Assembly (NCBI GenBank): GCA_963714375.1
Contig: CAVQOG010000008.1
Location: 248,001-312,000, forward strand
Length of the DNA stretch: 64,000 nt
Reading direction: 5' to 3'
Source: UBA5794 sp963714375
GTDB taxonomy: Bacteria; Actinomycetota; Acidimicrobiia; Spongiisociales; UBA5794
A program made the translations under genes and the position numbers. Each line of letters begins with the position of its first letter. Positions within the stretch are counted from its first letter, which is position 1. The notes under the pieces are model-generated. The model was not told where the DNA came from. It did not search any database and saw only the letters and a program-made list of their open reading frames with translations. Shown here piece after piece: positions 34,802 to 43,792 of the stretch.

Positions 34802-34831
34802 GCTTTCAGCTCACAGCTTTCAGCTTTCAGC
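34802..34831. repeat. Heptad repeat (AGCTTTC words)
   Basis: GCTTTCAGCTCACAGCTTTC then AGCTTTCAGC: 7-bp period, the inverted form of the AGCTGAA/AGCTGTG word at 39860 and 60553. It lies directly after the FKBP stop. Confidence 0.65.
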
Positions 34832-34877
34832 CTCTGACTCCGGCTACCCGAAATTTTGAGGTCCTGTCATCCGTCCT

Positions 34878-34942
34878 CCCGCTTGCGCGGGACGCGGAGC
34901 GCCAGAGTTGCGGAGCAACGCCAACGTCTGCGGCAGCAGACG
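34878..34942. other. Three tandem stem-loops between convergent genes
   Basis: Three perfect hairpins follow one another. The first is CCCGC-TTGC-GCGGG (34878-34891). The second is GTTGC-GGA-GCAAC (34907-34919). The third is CGTCTGC-GGCA-GCAGACG (34925-34942). Each loop is closed by GC pairs. They lie in the 267-bp gap between FKBP and the ABC exporter. They might act as a terminator for either strand, but no U-tract follows. Confidence 0.7.
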
Positions 34943-34960
34943 CAGCGACGCAGGGGGGCT

Positions 34961-35052
34961 TCCGACGTCCAACGTCTGACTTCTGAGTACGGTCATCGGT
35001 CATCGGTCATCGGTCTTCTGATGTCTGACGTCTGACATCTGGACGTCTATCG
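34961..35052. repeat. Composite heptad repeat region
   Basis: CCGACGTCCAACGTCTGACTT, then GGTCATCGGTCATCGGTCAT, then TGATGTCTGACGTCTGACAT, all with 7-bp period. It fills the rest of the gap and ends at the ABC exporter stop. Confidence 0.75.
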
Positions 35053-35054
35053 GT

Positions 35055-36839
35055 CTATCCCTCGACCGTTCCTTCCCATATCGCGCGGAACGTCGCCGAA
35101 GTCTTCTGCAGGGCGGCCGCTGTTCCCGTGGCGGCGACCCGACCATTCTCCATCACGATGATCCGATCGGCCCGTGCCATGGCCGCCTGGCGATGCGACA
35201 CGACCAGGGTCGCGACATCAGAACGGGCAGCGAAGAGACGTTGCCACAAGAGCTTTTCTGTTTCCACGTCGAGGGCGCTCGATACATCGTCAAGAACGAG
35301 CAGCTGTGGACGACGGGTGAACATCCGTGCTGACGCAGACCGTTGGATCTGGCCACCGGACAGGCGAACGCCCCGAGGGCCGATCATCGTGTCGAGCCCT
35401 TCTGGCATCATGGCGATATCACGAGTCATCGTTGCGATGTAGACGGACTCATCGATCACTTCTTCTGTGACGTTGTCTCCAAGTGCGAGGTTGTCGTGCA
35501 ATGACATCGAGAACAGACGAGGGACCTGCGGGGTGTACGCGACGCGCGGCGGCACCATCGCTGTCGACGGATCCACGACCGGTTCGCCATTCCACACGAT
35601 GGAACCATCAGTTGCCGGCAGGAGCCCGAGGATGGTGCGAAGCAAAGTTGTTTTCCCGGATCCGATACGGCCAGTCACCACGACGAACTCGCCTGCCCCC
35701 ACAGTGAGGTCGACTCCGGAGATCCCGACATCTGTTCCGCTATAGCGATACGACAGACCTCGTACCTCGAGACCAACAAAGGGTTCAGGTTCCATGATGG
35801 GGGGCTGCCGAGGCCGCGGCGCTTCGTCGAGCCACAGCTCGACAGGTGTGAACAACCGCTGCCACTCATCGCCCTGGAGTGAATCGATCAGCCTGTCGAA
35901 ACTGACGGCACCCTGCTTGGCGCGCGCCACGAACATCCCTGAGAAGTAGGCCGCTTCGGTGATCATGCCGAGGAGGAACACGAGAAGACTGAACTGACCG
36001 ATCGAGATACCCGCATCGCCTGTGTTGGCAAGGCGACCCGCCGCGAGGAGAAGAATCAGTCCGGTTCCGATGTTGATGGTGTTTCGGAACACCGCTTCAA
36101 GCACAGCGGTCAACGTGCGGTCCTTGACCATCATCGTTCGCCGCTCGTCGTTCAGCACACGGAACCTGGCAAGCATGTTCGCCTCGGCCCCTGCCACCTT
36201 GACTGATTGGGTCGCGGCGAATGTCTCCCCGAGAAACCCTGTGATTGCTTCCGTTGTTTCTCTTGCACGAATCCGATATCGCCGGACGATCCCTCCGGTC
36301 CTCTCCGAGACGATCCCCACCGCAATAACTGGGACGAGGATCGCGAGCGTGATCACGGGATCGATCGTGAACAGGATCACCAACGAAATGGCTGCGGCAA
36401 TACCGGAACCGAGAATGTCAACGGACAGGTCGAACGGGAGGATGATGTTTTCAACATCATCCCGGAACCTGCTGACGACTTCGCCCGGTGTGTCGTCAAG
36501 AGCCTGGGCACCCGGCATCTCGTAGATGCGGTCAAGGAGATTCCGGCGAACAAGTGCCGAACCGCGGAACAGCATCGATCCGTGATTGCGCATGCCGAGC
36601 AGGATGAACACCGACCGTCCAGCGGCGTACAAGAGCGTCGCGACAATGATTGCGACGAGCATGTTCGCACTGATGCCTTCCTCCAATTCGTCGAAGAACT
36701 TTGCTGTCACCAGTCCGATCAGGATCGGCATCGTCCATATCGAGACCCAGAGGAATTGAGCCCATGCATATCGGAGTGGCTGATGCCGAATGAGCGCGAA
36801 CAGGGCGCTGCGGTAGCTCGGGCGAGGTTGGTTTGTCAT
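35055..36839 (-). CDS. ABC exporter half-transporter (non-canonical Walker B)
   Basis: A 594-residue half-transporter with six membrane helices in the N-terminal ~320 residues and an ATP-binding domain after. Walker A is VTGRIGSGKTTLL, the signature LSGGQIQRS and the switch His is in VSHRQAAM. Walker B reads LLVLDDVSSALD: the catalytic Glu is replaced by Asp. The partner gene's signature is degenerate, as in heterodimeric exporters such as TM287/288 and BmrCD, where one ATP site is inactive. The ATG overlaps the partner's stop (ATGA), so the pair is a heterodimer made in fixed ratio. Substrate unknown. Confidence 0.93.
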   Translation of the reverse strand: MTNQPRPSYRSALFALIRHQPLRYAWAQFLWVSIWTMPILIGLVTAKFFDELEEGISANMLVAIIVATLLYAAGRSVFILLGMRNHGSMLFRGSALVRRNLLDRIYEMPGAQALDDTPGEVVSRFRDDVENIILPFDLSVDILGSGIAAAISLVILFTIDPVITLAILVPVIAVGIVSERTGGIVRRYRIRARETTEAITGFLGETFAATQSVKVAGAEANMLARFRVLNDERRTMMVKDRTLTAVLEAVFRNTINIGTGLILLLAAGRLANTGDAGISIGQFSLLVFLLGMITEAAYFSGMFVARAKQGAVSFDRLIDSLQGDEWQRLFTPVELWLDEAPRPRQPPIMEPEPFVGLEVRGLSYRYSGTDVGISGVDLTVGAGEFVVVTGRIGSGKTTLLRTILGLLPATDGSIVWNGEPVVDPSTAMVPPRVAYTPQVPRLFSMSLHDNLALGDNVTEEVIDESVYIATMTRDIAMMPEGLDTMIGPRGVRLSGGQIQRSASARMFTRRPQLLVLDDVSSALDVETEKLLWQRLFAARSDVATLVVSHRQAAMARADRIIVMENGRVAATGTAAALQKTSATFRAIWEGTVEG

Positions 36840-38587
36840 GCCAGGGCCTCTTCCATTCCGGTTGCGAGTAGCTGGGAAAACACCGAGTTCTCATCGGCCA
36901 TGAGAGTGGTTCGCTCGCCTGCCTCGATGACTCTGCCGTCCTCAAGAATGATGATGTCGTCGGCGCGCGAGATCGTGGCGAGCCGGTGTGCAATCACGAT
37001 GGCAGTTCGGTTGTAGAGGAGATGATCGACAGCCCGCTCGAGCAGCGCCTCAGTTGCAGGATCAAGGCGGGATGAAGCCTCGTCCAGGACCACGACGCCG
37101 GGATCACGAAGGAACACCCGTGTGAAGGCGAGAAGCTGGGCCTGTCCGGCGGACAATCCGCCGCTCCCACTCTCAAGCGTTGTATCGAGACCATCCGGGA
37201 GCGATTCAAGCCATTCATCGAGCTCCAACCTGTTGAGGACCTCATGGAGTTCGTCATCGGAGATCGAAGAGTCAAAGAACGTGAGATTGTCGCGGATTGT
37301 GGCTCGGAACAGCTGTACGTCCTGGGTCACCATTGCCACCCGACTCCGGAGATTGTCAAGCTCGATGTCCCATGTGGCATTTCCGTCGATTCGAACTGCT
37401 CCACCTTGTGGTTCATGCAATCGCGTAACCAGTCGTGCCACGGTTGATTTGCCTGACCCGGTCCTTCCGAGGAGTCCGACCACGCGCCCGGGTTTGATCG
37501 AAAACGTCACGTCTGTGAGCACCTGCTCATCACCCGCTTCGTCGTCGTAGCGGAACGTGACATCGTCAAAATCAACGCCAAGTGCATACCGCGACAAAGC
37601 CACAGAGTCGCGCTGAACGATCTTGGATTGGCGAGCGAACAGGTTCTCGATGCGTGAGATCGACGCCCCTGCCTTCTGGAGGTCGATGAGTTCCTCACGA
37701 ATCTGCTCGATCGGGTGATGGGACATCTGGATGTACTGAAACACCAGGTAGACAGAGCCGATTGTCAGCGTTCCGATCCCGTAGAGCCACGAACCCAGGA
37801 CGTAGAGGATGACGAGCGAAAAGAAGTACAAAGACATGGCGGTGATCCACATCATCGCCCAGCCGGTCCAGCCCCGAACAACCTGGGGATGCCATCGCCG
37901 CTGTATGGAGTCGAATCGGTCGAGCATGAAGCCGGTCGCGCCGTTTGCTTCGATGTCCTCGGTGCCGTCTATCTGTTCTCCGACAAAGCCGTACATCTCG
38001 GCGCTCGTGGCGCGAATCGCCTTCTGCCAGGGGACGGTGATGCCATGGAGCCGAATCATGCCGAACAGCGCAAGCAGGGTGAAAACCGTGATCGAGAGGC
38101 CAACAATCCACGATTCGACCCAGAGGAGAACAAGGATCCCTGCAAGAAGAGCGCCATTCCCAACAACCTTGATCATCATTGATGAGAAGAAATTCGATAG
38201 GGCCGTGACATCCCCGTCGATACGTTCGATCAGCTCCCCAGGGCTTGAACCTTTGTGGAAACCCATGTCGAGATGCAGAAGATGATCCATGAGGCTGGAG
38301 CGCAGCTCGTTGGTTGCAGACCAACCGATCTGTTCAGCGAGGTACGAAGCCCACACCATGAGTAGCTGAAACACAACGGCGATCGCCATGAAGAGAACCG
38401 CGATCGGAACCAATGAACTCACGTTCGCGCCGTCGATCGCTCGATCGATGAACAGGGCGATCAGTTGAGGGTTCGCCAGTTGAAGCGCGATGGCAACGAA
38501 CAGAATGATCGCGAGCAGCACCGCCTTCTTACGATGGGGTCGCAGATACCCGGTGAAGAGTCTGAAATATGCTCGGATGGGAATCAT
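36836..38587 (-). CDS. ABC exporter half-transporter (partner subunit)
   Basis: A 583-residue half-transporter. The six-helix domain begins AYFRLFTGYLRPHRKKAVLL. The ATPase domain has Walker A GLLGRTGSGKSTVAR, Walker B VVVLDEASSRLD with its catalytic Glu, and a signature reading LSAGQAQLL, in which the first Gly of LSGGQ is Ala. Together with the Asp of its partner's Walker B this matches the asymmetric site arrangement of heterodimeric exporters. The ATG at 38587 has AAGGAAACC 6 bp upstream. The 252 bp upstream hold no gene; a 7-bp inverted repeat (ATCGATC...GATCGAT) is near 38750. Confidence 0.92.
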   Translation of the reverse strand: MIPIRAYFRLFTGYLRPHRKKAVLLAIILFVAIALQLANPQLIALFIDRAIDGANVSSLVPIAVLFMAIAVVFQLLMVWASYLAEQIGWSATNELRSSLMDHLLHLDMGFHKGSSPGELIERIDGDVTALSNFFSSMMIKVVGNGALLAGILVLLWVESWIVGLSITVFTLLALFGMIRLHGITVPWQKAIRATSAEMYGFVGEQIDGTEDIEANGATGFMLDRFDSIQRRWHPQVVRGWTGWAMMWITAMSLYFFSLVILYVLGSWLYGIGTLTIGSVYLVFQYIQMSHHPIEQIREELIDLQKAGASISRIENLFARQSKIVQRDSVALSRYALGVDFDDVTFRYDDEAGDEQVLTDVTFSIKPGRVVGLLGRTGSGKSTVARLVTRLHEPQGGAVRIDGNATWDIELDNLRSRVAMVTQDVQLFRATIRDNLTFFDSSISDDELHEVLNRLELDEWLESLPDGLDTTLESGSGGLSAGQAQLLAFTRVFLRDPGVVVLDEASSRLDPATEALLERAVDHLLYNRTAIVIAHRLATISRADDIIILEDGRVIEAGERTTLMADENSVFSQLLATGMEEALA

Positions 38588-38839
38588 GAGGTTTCCTTGG
38601 GAAATCGAAGGACGAGGGCGCACACGGCAAAGCCGGTATCCGGGGGGCTCTCAAGAGCGGGGGCGTTGCGGTGGTGGTCAGCGCAAACGGGCGCGCGCGA
38701 GGGCTGGAGATGCTGGAGTGGGCGAGATGAGCCTGTGCATCGATCCTCCTCGATCGCGATCGATGGTTCATGGGAACCACGGACGGGCATGGTGGCAAAG
38801 GATTCGCCGAAAGTCAAGCGGCTTGGGTTGGGTGATCCG

Positions 38840-39649
38840 TCACAAGTAGTGGATTACCACAAGCGCGCCGAGCATCGCGACAGAGTTGGTTCCGATGTGC
38901 GCCAAGACTGAGGCGAACGTCGAATTGGCATACAGCCTGACGAGGAGGAAGCCGATACCGGCCACGGCGGTTCCCGCGATCGCTCCGATGATCGCAATCG
39001 TGAGTCCGATCCACCCGGTGAACATGGCACCGGCCGGATTGGTTTCGATGGTGTGCAAGGTGGGGAGGATGTGCCAGAAGCCGAACAGCACTGAGGTGAT
39101 GACGCCGGCCACAAGAGGGGTGTGACGTCTGACCAGCATGCCGAACATGATGCCGCGGAACAGCACTTCCTCGTACAGAGCAGTGGCGAACGGAATGCGT
39201 ACCAATGCTTGGAACAGCACCCAGCCCACCGATGCTTCAGCGACCTTTTCGTCACGAAAGAGGTCTCGAGTTGCTGGAATAGCGATACCTATGGCGATTC
39301 CGATCGTGATGATGCCGATGAGAACTCCGCCGACGATCGCCCCACGTTTCAGACGATCGCGACGTAGCCCAAGCGATGTCCATGTGGTGCCGGCTCGCCG
39401 CGAGATGACGAGAGCAAACCCGAGGATCCCCAGTTGGAATGGGATGTGCCAGATGCCGTCGAGGAGTTCATTGGCGACCACGTTGGCATAGAGGGCGAGG
39501 GCGTAGATCGCTGCCAGGTGAAAGATGTGCGCTTGGTGTGGACTCGGAGGGCTGCGACGCCACATTGACGGCTTCCACATCGCGTCCCAGTCCGCCAATG
39601 ACCAGGACCAAGCGTGCTTCTTTCCCGTTGCAGACAGATCCTTCGCCAT
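38840..39649 (-). CDS. CPBP-family intramembrane protease (type II CAAX/Abi)
   Basis: A 269-residue integral membrane protein with about seven or eight helices. The metal-binding catalytic motifs of the CPBP family are present: ALYEEVLFRGIMF (EExxxR), SVLFGFWHI (FxxxH) and LAHIGTNSVAML (HxxxN). Relatives cleave prenylated proteins or process bacteriocin and competence peptides; the substrate here is unknown. The ATG at 39649 (MAKDLSATGKKHA) is chosen over one at 39700 that lies in the heptad repeats. Confidence 0.9.
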   Translation of the reverse strand: MAKDLSATGKKHAWSWSLADWDAMWKPSMWRRSPPSPHQAHIFHLAAIYALALYANVVANELLDGIWHIPFQLGILGFALVISRRAGTTWTSLGLRRDRLKRGAIVGGVLIGIITIGIAIGIAIPATRDLFRDEKVAEASVGWVLFQALVRIPFATALYEEVLFRGIMFGMLVRRHTPLVAGVITSVLFGFWHILPTLHTIETNPAGAMFTGWIGLTIAIIGAIAGTAVAGIGFLLVRLYANSTFASVLAHIGTNSVAMLGALVVIHYL

Positions 39650-39661
39650 TGTGCAGAGATT

Positions 39662-39705
39662 ACCGAGGACCGAGGACCGAGGACCGAGGACCGAAGTCAA
39701 TAGTC
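39662..39705. repeat. Heptad repeat (CCGAGGA) x4
   Basis: ACCGAGGACCGAGGACCGAG and one further unit, then GAAGTCAATAGTCC: four perfect copies of the 7-bp word CCGAGGA. It lies 13 bp upstream of the CPBP start codon, within its leader region. Confidence 0.75.
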
Positions 39706-39780
39706 CAGATTCTTCGACGCCTTAGTGTCGAAAGCCCGAGGCCCTGGGAATCCAACCTTGTCCGATTCCTATTCGGCTTT

Positions 39781-39890
39781 CGGTTATCGGTCATCTGACG
39801 TCTGACTTCTGAAACGGTCATCGGTCATCGGTCATCCGACGTCCGATGTGTCCGACAGCTGAAAGCTGAAAGCTGTGAGCTGTAAGCTGA
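39781..39890. repeat. Composite heptad repeat region upstream of a hypothetical gene
   Basis: Order of words: CGGTTATCGGTCAT; CTGACGTCTGACTT; GGTCATCGGTCATCGGTCAT; CCGACGTCCGATGT; AGCTGAAAGCTGAAAGCTG then TGAGCTGTAAGCTGAA. All share the 7-bp period. The region runs to 6 bp before the ATG at 39896, so the gene's leader consists of repeats. Confidence 0.75.
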
Positions 39891-39895
39891 AGTCC

Positions 39896-40474
39896 ATGTC
39901 CCTTCTGTACGCGTTCAAACAATCGGTGCTCGATCTTGGTCGGGGGGAAGCCAAGTCGAAGGCCAAGCCACTGATTGATGCCGACGAGACGCTTGATCGC
40001 TCGGCCTCGGGACTTGATCGAAGGGCAAGCGAGCGCAGTGTCATGTTCTGGCTGCTGTCAGATCGAGCCATGTTCCTCGTTGTCGGATCCGATCCAGATG
40101 ATCACGCCCTCCGTATACCCTATGAAGCCATCTCAGAGATGAGCCTCGACTACGACGACACGTCTTCGTTTCTCCCCTGGTACATCCGGATATCGATTTC
40201 TCCTGAAGGACCGGGAGTGATCACGAGCGTTGCTGAGGGAACCATCCCAGGTCAGCCACTTACCGCCCCGCCGCCTGTGCCGCTCGATGCCGAGAAACGG
40301 CTGATGCTTGCCCGCGGTGAGATCGTGCCGCTCGCAGGGTTTGTCGCTTGTCCAAAGCGATTCAGGACCGCGCTCAAGCGGCGAATGGAGCTTGCAGGGA
40401 GGCCCCTGTCGCTCACCGGCGAGGAAGTCGCAGAAAGTCGATCACGGGTGGCGAAGCAGAAGCGGTCCGGGTAG
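39896..40474 (+). CDS. Hypothetical protein, PH-like candidate
   Basis: A 192-residue soluble protein of unknown function. The middle section MFWLLSDRAMFLVVGSDPDD then IPYEAISEMSLDYDD has the strand-turn-strand look of PH/GRAM-like domains, but that is only a guess. The C-terminal 60 residues are basic (CPKRFRTALKRRMELAG). There is no signal peptide or membrane segment. The ATG has no ribosome binding site: the bases before it are heptad repeats. Convergent with the zinc-ribbon protein (22 bp between stops). Confidence 0.7.
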   Translation: MSLLYAFKQSVLDLGRGEAKSKAKPLIDADETLDRSASGLDRRASERSVMFWLLSDRAMFLVVGSDPDDHALRIPYEAISEMSLDYDDTSSFLPWYIRISISPEGPGVITSVAEGTIPGQPLTAPPPVPLDAEKRLMLARGEIVPLAGFVACPKRFRTALKRRMELAGRPLSLTGEEVAESRSRVAKQKRSG

Positions 40475-40496
40475 TTCCTGCGTAGAGGTGTCAGTA

Positions 40497-41171
40497 TCAG
40501 GTTCTGGTCTGTTTGATATTGGTTCCGCCACAGGTTTCACAGGTGAGACCAAGGTCGGTGGTGGATAGTTCATGTGCATGCTTGACACCCGATACAAGGT
40601 GTGTGCCACATTCCCGGCAGTACTTTGCTGTGCGAAAATGTGTCATCCCGCAGGTCGGACATTCGGACCAGTCGTCGGGGTCCACAACAACGGGTTCCGT
40701 TGGTTCGGTCGTTTCAGGCTCACGATTCTGCGGAGAGGTCTGTGACGTCCAATAATCAGTCGCGTTGTCTTCGGGTTGTTGAGGTGCAAACGGCGGATCA
40801 GGCGGTGTTTCTGGTGCGAGCGAGCGTGCGTGCGTTGTCTTTGCATGGGCGACACCCCACGAGTCGAACGAATACAGAGCGATTCCCTGTGTCTCTGCGA
40901 CAGATATTGCCCCCGTCGTGAAACCGGACGCTGAGAAGATTGCAAGGCGCTTGTCCTTTGCGGCAAACCGCATGGCGGAAAGGATGGAAGCCTGGTCGGC
41001 AGGGGAGGTGGCCCATCGCACCCTGGCGAACGTGGTCTCTGTGATCAGCTGAACCGACCCGTGGACCGGTTCGGATATCTCGAGGGGTGGTTCGCCCTTG
41101 TGATCGAACCACAGGAACGTCGCCTGGTAGGCCTGGTCAAGGGTGAGTTCGGCTGTCGAGACTTTTGGCAT
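40497..41171 (-). CDS. Restriction-endonuclease-like (Mrr-type) domain with zinc ribbon
   Basis: A 224-residue protein. Residues ~1-115 resemble Mrr-like/PD-(D/E)XK domains: VRWATSPADQASILSAMRFA then DKRLAIFSASGFTTGAISVA and GIALYSF match the end of such folds, but the catalytic Asp and Lys are not clear. A Pro/Glu-rich linker follows (about 120-170), then a zinc ribbon CPTCGMTHF...CRECG and a second incomplete one (CETCGGTN) with only one Cys pair. The role is probably nucleic-acid binding; I cannot say more. Followed on the same strand after 9 bp upstream by the hydrolase. Confidence 0.65.
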   Translation of the reverse strand: MPKVSTAELTLDQAYQATFLWFDHKGEPPLEISEPVHGSVQLITETTFARVRWATSPADQASILSAMRFAAKDKRLAIFSASGFTTGAISVAETQGIALYSFDSWGVAHAKTTHARSLAPETPPDPPFAPQQPEDNATDYWTSQTSPQNREPETTEPTEPVVVDPDDWSECPTCGMTHFRTAKYCRECGTHLVSGVKHAHELSTTDLGLTCETCGGTNIKQTRT

Positions 41172-41180
41172 GGCGACAGT

Positions 41181-42077
41181 CTATGTCACGGAGTCTGATC
41201 TGACGAAGGGAGTGGAGTGATTCCAGTCCGCGAGCAGCGTTCGAAGAGCCGCAACGAAAGCCAACGGCTGGTCAAGCATCAGGTGGTGATGGGCAAGCGG
41301 GATCTCGATCACGGGGGAGACCCTACCCATCAGGTCATACATGTATTCAGCCACATCGGGTGGCACAATCGCGGAGTGTTCGCCTGTGAAGAGAGCGATA
41401 CGACATGCTGCCGTTGAGAGTTGGTCACGCAGTGGGACGACGTTGCCCGTGAAAAGGCGTGGATCGAATTTCCAGGTCCAACCAGCAGGCGTCTCGTGAA
41501 GTGAATTGCGCGCGATGTGGTCAACGATGTACTCGTTGTCGCAGGGCTGCGCAGGGATGAGGCGGAAGTGAGTCATCGCTTCGGCGAGTGTGGGATAGAC
41601 TCCAGGCGACCGAAATGCACGACCTGAGGCACCTTCATCCTCCTCGGGAGATGGACGCCGGACGGGTGCATCGACAATGACGGCGCCTGCGAGCTCGTCT
41701 CCGTACGTCGATGCCGTCTGAATGGTCACCATGCCTCCGAGGCTGTGTCCAACCACAACCGGCGGTCCGGGAAACTCGGCATCTGATATGACAGCCATCA
41801 CTTCCTTCGCCCAAGTGGTGTGCCCATACGCCGTTCTCCAGCCTGATTCTCCGTGACCGGAAAGATCAAGGGCGATGGCATGCCAATCGGTCGAAAAGAA
41901 CGGAGCAACGAAGGACCACCACTCGGCGTGGGCGGCACCCCCGTGGACGAACACGAGTCCGGGTTTGCCGACGGTGCCCCACGACATGTAGTGGATATCG
42001 GTTCCGTCGACGGACACCGTGTGTGCTTCGGGCTGATTCCCGAGGGCTTTGTTGAACCACAATGGGGAGTCAGTCAC
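41181..42077 (-). CDS. Alpha/beta-fold hydrolase
   Basis: A 298-residue alpha/beta hydrolase. The oxyanion motif VFVHGGAAHAEWW and the nucleophile elbow VVVGHSLGGMV are clear, and the catalytic His is in AHHHLMLD near the C-terminus. Lipases, lactonases and cofactor-free dioxygenases share this pattern; the substrate is unknown. The GTG at 42077 overlaps the stop of the aminotransferase by 8 bases, consistent with coupling. A GTG at 42098 with GAGAAGG upstream is an alternative start. Confidence 0.85.
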   Translation of the reverse strand: MTDSPLWFNKALGNQPEAHTVSVDGTDIHYMSWGTVGKPGLVFVHGGAAHAEWWSFVAPFFSTDWHAIALDLSGHGESGWRTAYGHTTWAKEVMAVISDAEFPGPPVVVGHSLGGMVTIQTASTYGDELAGAVIVDAPVRRPSPEEDEGASGRAFRSPGVYPTLAEAMTHFRLIPAQPCDNEYIVDHIARNSLHETPAGWTWKFDPRLFTGNVVPLRDQLSTAACRIALFTGEHSAIVPPDVAEYMYDLMGRVSPVIEIPLAHHHLMLDQPLAFVAALRTLLADWNHSTPFVRSDSVT

Positions 42078-43779
42078 GAGCGCGAGCCTGGTTCGCACGA
42101 TCTTGGCCTTCTCGAACCTCGTTGGGAAGGAGGAACCAACGCAGGTCCTCAAATGAGGCCGTGGCCCTGACGTCACTGTGGACCGGTCCCGTTGCCGGGT
42201 CGATGGTCGCAAAGAGCGTGCGCGCGTCCGTGAGATACTCGGCGAGATGGCGTTCCGACACAATTTGAGGTTTGACGTCGTATTCCATGGTGCCAGTGTC
42301 GTAGCGGATGTCTGTGAGCGAGAACACCGATTCGCCTCGGCCATCGACATGGGTCCAGCCTGCGGTGTCCATATCGAACTCATACCAGGGGAGAAGCTTC
42401 CAGCCATCAGTAGCAACCATGTCGACGGCATCGATGATGAACTCCATCATGGCGTCTGAGAAAAAGTAGTTGAAGTTGACGCGGATCCAGCCAGGCTTGA
42501 TTCCTTCGCACCCCAGGGCAACCTCGTCAGAGAAGTGACGGGACCGCTCCATATCGATGCCGAGGAGTGCGTGGCCGTACGGACCGGCACACGAGCATCC
42601 GCCCCGCGATTGGATACCGAAGAGGTCGTTGAGGAGTGCAACGATGAAGTTGTGGTGCAGGTATTGGCCGTTGTGCCTGACAACGAATGAGACGATCGAC
42701 AGGCGGTCGGCATCTTTGTTGCCGAGAATCTCAATATTCTCGTTCTTCTTCCATGAGTCGATCGCTTGGCGAATCAGACCGTGCTCGATGTCACGGATCC
42801 GAGTCGGTCCGACTGCCTCTTTCAGTTGGAAAACAAGCCCTGCCCGGATCGACTCGACGATCGCAGGAGTCCCGCCTTCCTCTCGGTGCTCGATGTCGGC
42901 GATGTACTCATGGTCGTCAGGGTTTACGAATGTGACCGTTCCGCCCCCCGGGATGCTTGGCACGGCATTCTGGAACAGCTCCTTGCGTGCGATGAGGAGC
43001 CCTGGTGTCTCCGGACCGCCTATCAGCTTGTGGGTTGAGATGAAGATGGCGTCTTTGTATGCATCGGGCTTGTCCTCAACAACCATGTCGATCGACACAT
43101 ACGGTGCTGCAGCCGCGAAATCCCAGAATGACAGGGCTCCGTATCGGTGCAAAAGCTGTGCGAGGCCGGCGGTGTCCGAGATGATCCCAGTGACATTCGA
43201 AGCAGCAGAAAACGATCCGATCTTGAGTGGTCGGTGTTCGTACCTGACGAGTTCTGCTTCAAGTTGTTCCTGGTTGATGTGACCATCTGTGTCCTCACCG
43301 ATCTTGATCACATCTGCGATTGACTCGCGCCAGGGAAGCTCATTGGAATGATGCTCGAAGGGGCCGATGAACACCACGGGTCGCTCGTCGGCAGGAATCA
43401 GCGTTGAGAGGTGATATTCGGACTCAAGCCGGTCCGGGATCGAGAGTCCGAGTACACGAATGATCCGATCGATCGCACCCGTACATCCACTTCCGACGAA
43501 GAGGACGGCATGGTCGTCATTTCCGTTGACACATTGGCGAATGATCTCGCGTGCGTCTTCCCTGAACTTCGATGTCTGAAGCCCCGTACCAGACGACTCG
43601 GTGTGTGTGTTGGCGTACAGGGGGAGAACGACATCCTGTATGTAGTCCTCAATGAACGACAACGAACGGCCGGAGGCCGTGTAGTCGGCGTAGGTGACGC
43701 GGCGAGACCCGAACGGCCCGGGCACGGCGTGATCGGTCCCAATGACTGAGTCGCGGATTGTTTCGATGAGGTCGACCAT
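42070..43779 (-). CDS. Class V aminotransferase (cysteine desulfurase-like) with C-terminal extension
   Basis: A 569-residue PLP enzyme of the class V aminotransferase/cysteine desulfurase superfamily. Recognised parts are VLFVGSGCTGAID, FIGPFEHHSNELPW and FWDFAAAAPYVSIDM, with the PLP Lys in FISTHKLIGGPETPG. The C-terminal ~120 residues (from about GWKLLPWYEF) are an extension beyond the usual ~400 and have no recognised fold. A Cys-rich stretch RGGCSCAGPYGH near residue 398 may include the desulfurase-type Cys. Substrate unknown. The following hydrolase is coupled to it. Confidence 0.88.
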   Translation of the reverse strand: MVDLIETIRDSVIGTDHAVPGPFGSRRVTYADYTASGRSLSFIEDYIQDVVLPLYANTHTESSGTGLQTSKFREDAREIIRQCVNGNDDHAVLFVGSGCTGAIDRIIRVLGLSIPDRLESEYHLSTLIPADERPVVFIGPFEHHSNELPWRESIADVIKIGEDTDGHINQEQLEAELVRYEHRPLKIGSFSAASNVTGIISDTAGLAQLLHRYGALSFWDFAAAAPYVSIDMVVEDKPDAYKDAIFISTHKLIGGPETPGLLIARKELFQNAVPSIPGGGTVTFVNPDDHEYIADIEHREEGGTPAIVESIRAGLVFQLKEAVGPTRIRDIEHGLIRQAIDSWKKNENIEILGNKDADRLSIVSFVVRHNGQYLHHNFIVALLNDLFGIQSRGGCSCAGPYGHALLGIDMERSRHFSDEVALGCEGIKPGWIRVNFNYFFSDAMMEFIIDAVDMVATDGWKLLPWYEFDMDTAGWTHVDGRGESVFSLTDIRYDTGTMEYDVKPQIVSERHLAEYLTDARTLFATIDPATGPVHSDVRATASFEDLRWFLLPNEVREGQDRANQARARD

Positions 43780-43792
43780 TTGGTCAGATTAC

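Noticed and set aside
38588..38839. Small gene in the gap between the CPBP and ABC exporter genes
   Set aside because: The open frames here are Pro/Arg/Ser-rich, lack ribosome sites and run out of frame into the exporter. Only a 7-bp inverted repeat (ATCGATC...GATCGAT) was noted.
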